Program-made: the position numbers and the translations under genes | Assembly (NCBI GenBank): GCA_017999015.1 | Contig: JAGOBZ010000022.1 | Span: 1-17,851 of the forward strand | Direction: 5' to 3' | Length of the DNA stretch: 17,851 nt | Source of the DNA: Kiritimatiellia bacterium | GTDB taxonomy: Bacteria > Verrucomicrobiota > Kiritimatiellia > RFP12 > UBA1067 | In this document: positions 14,736 to 17,851 of the stretch, in pieces | How positions within the stretch are numbered: the stretch's first letter is position 1 | Layout: each line of letters begins with the position of its first letter | Notes under the pieces: generated by a model | Databases searched by the model: none | Told to the model about the DNA's origin: nothing | What the model saw: only the letters and a program-made list of their open reading frames with translations

Positions 14736-16006
14736 TCATGTATCGATAAGAACTGACCCCTGTTCTGAGGATGGCCGTGATGATTCAGATGGAGAAATCA
14801 TCAGATCCTCGCCGGTGTCCTCAAACATCGAAGAGTCAATGCGCTGGTCCACGCCGTGGTCTCCGGGGAGGGTGAATACGTACGGGCCTTCGGGGCGTCC
14901 GCTGGCGCTTTTGAGGAAGGAGTTCTTCCCGCGCGGGCCGGCGCTGAGGCAGAAGGCGATCCAATAGGTGCCGCGGAGATAGTGCAACTCCGGCGCCCAG
15001 AACAGACGGCGCGGCGCGGCGTTGTACCATTTGCCCGGATCAGCCTCCGGCGTCCACACCTGCTTGACAAAGGAGAAATGCACCAGGTCCGGCGAGCGCC
15101 AGAGGTTGATGCCGTCCATGTTGCCCGAGGTGCCGGTGAGATAGTAATTCCCGTCGTGGCCGAGCATGATGAATGTATCGCGAATCCACGGCACGTCCGC
15201 CTTCTGGCCGGGCGCCTTGTCCAGCGGCACGCAGCGCGCTGCGCCCATGCCGCGCTCGTAGATGAACGACGTGTCGGGCCGCAGCATCAGGCCGAAGGGG
15301 AATCGCGTCGGCGGGTCTTCCCCCGCGAAACCGATGGGCCAGCGCGGCTGCGTGGCGGGAACCTGCTCGACTTTGAACGCGCCCGGTTTGCCGCAGAACA
15401 TCGCGCGTTCGTCCGCGCCGGATTCGCTGGCTCGCTGGCCAGCCCGTCCAGCGGGTTGGCTTGCAGGCGCGCAATCTCGCCGCCGCCTGTGGTCCAGTAG
15501 AACGTCCCGTTGTCATCGCGGAAGAGCGACGGATCTTCGCCGCGCGCGGTGATTTGGACTTTCCTAAAGGCGCTCGTGGCGGGGTCCGCGGTGTCGAACT
15601 TCAACAATTCCGTGCCACGGCCTTTTCGTCCGAGCGTGAGCCAGAACGCGCCATCGAGGAAATGGATTTCCGGCGAACGGAACTGGGCTGCGCCGAAGTC
15701 GAGCGTGCGAATCTTCGCCCATTGCCTCATGTCCGCCGAGCGCCAGATGGAGATGCGCGAACTGAACGCCGCGCCGCCGCCTTCGACCGCCGAGCCGGCC
15801 AAATAGAGCGCCTTGTCCGGCCCGAGCGTGATGCTGGCGTCGGTGAGCGGCGCATCGAACAACGGCGCCAGCGGGACTGCGTCCGGCTCGGGCGCGAGCG
15901 CGGCGTATTCGCGGATGACGCCGTGCTGGGCGTGGGCGGTGAAACCGAGCAGGAGCAGCCCCAGCGCGGCGCTGGCCAAGCGGTTCCGGTATGCCTGGGT
16001 TTTCAT
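14736..16006 (-). pseudogene. Secreted tandem-GH43 protein, frameshifted by an 8-bp duplication and 3'-truncated
   Basis: Seen: an ATG at 16006 overlaps the sulfatase stop as ATGA. A signal peptide (SAALGLLLLGFTAHAQ) leads a first GH43-like propeller: PLTDASITLGPD, FRSPEIHFLDGAFWLTL and GEDPSLFRDDNGTFYWTTGG. At 15424-15439 the 8-bp unit TCGCTGGC occurs twice in tandem. Dropping one copy joins DGLAS directly to ESGADERAMFCGKPG and restores one frame of about 420 residues. The second half is another GH43-type domain: WIRDTFIMLGHDGNYYLTGT, NLWRSPDLVHF, FWAPELHYLRGTYWIAF. It stops abruptly after SSMFEDTG near 14810, about half of a propeller, followed by an unrelated tail to TGA 14738-14736. Family role: exo-acting arabinosidase/xylosidase-like enzymes. 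As sequenced, no full enzyme can be made. Coupling to the sulfatase suggests they acted on the same glycan. Confidence 0.8.
15424..15439. repeat. 8-bp tandem duplication causing the frameshift
   Basis: TCGCTGGC at 15424-15431 is directly repeated at 15432-15439. A net gain of 8 bp shifts the frame by one base. The downstream frame continues the GH43 protein only if one copy is removed. No third copy is present. Confidence 0.85.
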
Positions 16007-17571
16007 ATCCAGCCTGGCATGTGCGGATGGGCGCCGGAATCCGCTGGGGAGGCGGAAGCGGACTTCGCAGGCCGGGCATTGCCTCGCGGCTTCGGTTTGC
16101 CTTCGTCCTCGGGATGATACTTCGCCGGATCAAAGGCGGGATTGGGAATGGGCACCACGGCCTTGCTTTCCTTCAGGAAATGCTCGATGAGCGCGTCGAG
16201 TTCGCACACCTGTTCGGGCTGCTGCGCAGCGAGGTTGTTTCTCTCGCTGAGATCATCCTGGAGATTGAAGAGCAGATGCCGGTGCGCGCTCTTCTCGCCG
16301 CCGTGAAAAATGCGAATCAGCTTCCAATCGCCGCGATGCGCGGTGACCGCGGGGGGCAGCCAGTCAGGCACCGCCGGATTGTGCGGGAAATACTGGAAGA
16401 GGGCGCGCTCGGGCAGGTCGCCGCCTTTCAACGCGGGCAGAATGCTGAGGCCGTCGAAGCGTTGTCCCGGCGCGGGCTGCAGGCCCAGCCCGGCCAGCAG
16501 CGTGGGATAGTAATCCTCGCTTTGAATCATCGCCTCGCTGCGGGCGCCGGCCTTGGTCACACCGGGCCACGCGATGACGCATGGCACGCGCGTGCCCCCC
16601 TCGAACACGGTGGCCTTGCCGCCGCGCAAGGGAGCGTTGCTTGTGGGCGTCGTGCCGTCGATCTCGTTGTACATGTTCCCGCCGTTGTCGGAGGTGAAGA
16701 TAATGATGGTCTTGTCCGCGAGGTGAAAGCGGTCGAGCGCGTCGAGCAGCGTGCCGACCGCATCGTCCATGCTCTCGATCATCGCCGCGTAGGTGGGGCT
16801 GCGCTGCGGATCGGCGGGATCGACCCGGGCGCGATGCTTCTCGATCAGCGCCTTCTTGGCGTCAAACGGCGCGTGGACGCTGAACATCCAGTAGTTCAGG
16901 TAGAACGGGCGGTCGCGGTTCTTCTCCATCCAGGCCACGGCTTCTTTCGCCATGCGGTCCTCGATGTGCTGGCGGGGCTCGCCGGGATCGGCATCGAAGT
17001 CTTTGAACTTCCAGGGGGCCACATAACTTCCCGCCGGACCGGGGCCAGGCCAGTGCGGCACGTCCACGTCGAAGCCCTGCTGCAGCGGCGAAAACGGCTC
17101 CGGGCCGAGATGCCACTTGCCGAAGTGCCCAGCGGTGTAGCCGGCTTCTTTCAGGGCTTCGGCCAGCGTGCGATATTCCGTTTTCAAGCGCGTGGCCGGG
17201 GCCGGTTGGATGGACTTCTGGGCTGGCGCCGCGGATTTGCCGGTAGTTGCCTGGAGCACGACCTCGGGCAGATGGCAGTTGGGCGTAGTGACGCCCGTGC
17301 GGGCGGGGCTGAGGCCGGTGAGGATGGCCGAGCGGGTGGGCGAACAGAGCGGGCTGGCGGCATAGGCCCGGGTGAACGTCATCCCGCGTTTGGCCAGCCG
17401 CTCCAGGTGGGGCGTCTGGTAGAACTTCGTGTGTCCGTACAACGTCGTGTCCGCCCAGCCGAGGTCGTCGGCGAGGATGAAAACGAGGTTGGGTTTCGCG
17501 GGCAAGTCCGCCGCGTGCAGCGCGGCCAGCGGCGCCAACAGCAGAACGGCGGGGAGGAGGAGGCATTTCAT
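16003..17571 (-). CDS. Secreted type I (formylglycine) sulfatase
   Basis: Seen: 522 residues from the ATG at 17571, which has AAGGTGA 10 nt upstream and begins a signal peptide (CLLLPAVLLLAPLAALHA). The frame is open further upstream, but that part is Arg-rich and not sulfatase-like. The alkaline-phosphatase-like fold shows metal ligands Asp35 and Asp36 (ILADDLG) and the maturation motif CSPTR with Cys76, which would become formylglycine. It also has Lys152 and His154 (GKWHLG), His233 (SVHAPF) and Asp295/Asn296 (FTSDNGG). After about residue 490 the tail is low-complexity (PAKSASASPADSG). Family role: removes sulfate esters from sugars in the periplasm or outside; needs a formylglycine-generating enzyme, which is not in this window. 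The stop overlaps the tandem-GH43 start, so both were one transcript. Substrate position (which carbon) cannot be told from sequence. Confidence 0.93.
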   Translation of the reverse strand: MKCLLLPAVLLLAPLAALHAADLPAKPNLVFILADDLGWADTTLYGHTKFYQTPHLERLAKRGMTFTRAYAASPLCSPTRSAILTGLSPARTGVTTPNCHLPEVVLQATTGKSAAPAQKSIQPAPATRLKTEYRTLAEALKEAGYTAGHFGKWHLGPEPFSPLQQGFDVDVPHWPGPGPAGSYVAPWKFKDFDADPGEPRQHIEDRMAKEAVAWMEKNRDRPFYLNYWMFSVHAPFDAKKALIEKHRARVDPADPQRSPTYAAMIESMDDAVGTLLDALDRFHLADKTIIIFTSDNGGNMYNEIDGTTPTSNAPLRGGKATVFEGGTRVPCVIAWPGVTKAGARSEAMIQSEDYYPTLLAGLGLQPAPGQRFDGLSILPALKGGDLPERALFQYFPHNPAVPDWLPPAVTAHRGDWKLIRIFHGGEKSAHRHLLFNLQDDLSERNNLAAQQPEQVCELDALIEHFLKESKAVVPIPNPAFDPAKYHPEDEGKPKPRGNARPAKSASASPADSGAHPHMPGWI

Positions 17572-17581
17572 GGCAGGTCGT

Positions 17582-17588
17582 TCACCTT
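17582..17588 (-). promoter_or_regulatory. Shine-Dalgarno site of the sulfatase
   Basis: AAGGTGA on the minus strand ends 10 nt before the ATG at 17571. It is the clearest ribosome binding site in the window and favours this ATG over the upstream open frame. Confidence 0.6.
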
Positions 17589-17851
17589 GAGTGTTTGCGG
17601 ATCTCATGGTGCTGGGATCAACGGATCGCTTCTTTCTTACCGGCAGGGTGTGCGCGCGTGCAAGTCGTTTCCGGCGGCGCCTGTCGACTGGGGAACGGTC
17701 GGCGGGAGCCAAGGAGGCATCACCCCTAATAATAAGAACTGGCCTCTTTTCCCGAGTTCCAGAGACCGGGCGAAGCTAGCCGGCTCGCGGCCCGACACGG
17801 CAGCGGCCAAAGCATAACCGGCGGCAAGTTGCCGCGCCTGGCGCCCGGCTT

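Noticed and set aside
15287..15423. Programmed ribosomal frameshift in the tandem-GH43 gene
   Set aside because: No slippery heptamer or downstream structure was seen. An exact 8-bp tandem duplication explains the frame change better.
15991..17817. A 608-codon open frame on the plus strand
   Set aside because: It is antisense to the sulfatase with its complete CSPTR and metal-binding motifs.

Overview
The window looks like a high-GC chromosome segment from a polysaccharide-degrading bacterium of the PVC group, most likely Verrucomicrobiota. This is an inference from the gene mix: a formylglycine-type sulfatase, GH95, GH43 and GH39 enzymes, a DUF4434-like barrel, signal peptides on nearly every enzyme, and few clear Shine-Dalgarno sites. 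No rRNA, tRNA, CRISPR array or transposase gene was seen. All intact genes except one read on the minus strand.

Layout, right to left (direction of transcription). (1) 17571-14736: a secreted sulfatase overlaps by ATGA a tandem-GH43 gene. The GH43 gene is broken by an 8-bp tandem duplication and is also cut off at its 3' end. (2) 14480-12012: an 822-residue secreted protein of no recognised family, with an internally duplicated domain of about 115 residues. (3) 12004-10135: a scrap of a GH29 fucosidase reads in frame into a complete NAD(P)-binding SDR/DUF2867 protein. The SDR overlaps by ATGA a photolyase-related gene of which only the first part survives. (4) 10134-5570: a frameshifted relic that resembles a beta-propeller/LamG protein. 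It is split by a 3,992-bp unit (5979-9970) with perfect 36-bp terminal inverted repeats and a TAA target duplication. The unit carries two convergent carbohydrate-active genes (GH39-like and DUF4434-like) and no transposase. (5) 5570-1: a GH95 alpha-L-fucosidase, a GH43 endo-arabinanase with a lectin domain, a small secreted accessory protein and a CE1-type esterase. The last three are tightly packed as an operon. The esterase runs off the left edge.

Together the enzymes fit breakdown of a branched, esterified and possibly sulfated plant or algal polysaccharide. The arabinanase would cut the arabinan chain, GH95 would remove fucose or galactose tips, the esterase would remove acyl groups, and the sulfatase would remove sulfate. 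The centre of the window is a decay zone of truncated and frameshifted genes. The strongest finding is the cargo-only transposon: removing it in silico with one TAA copy restores an open reading frame across the insertion point.
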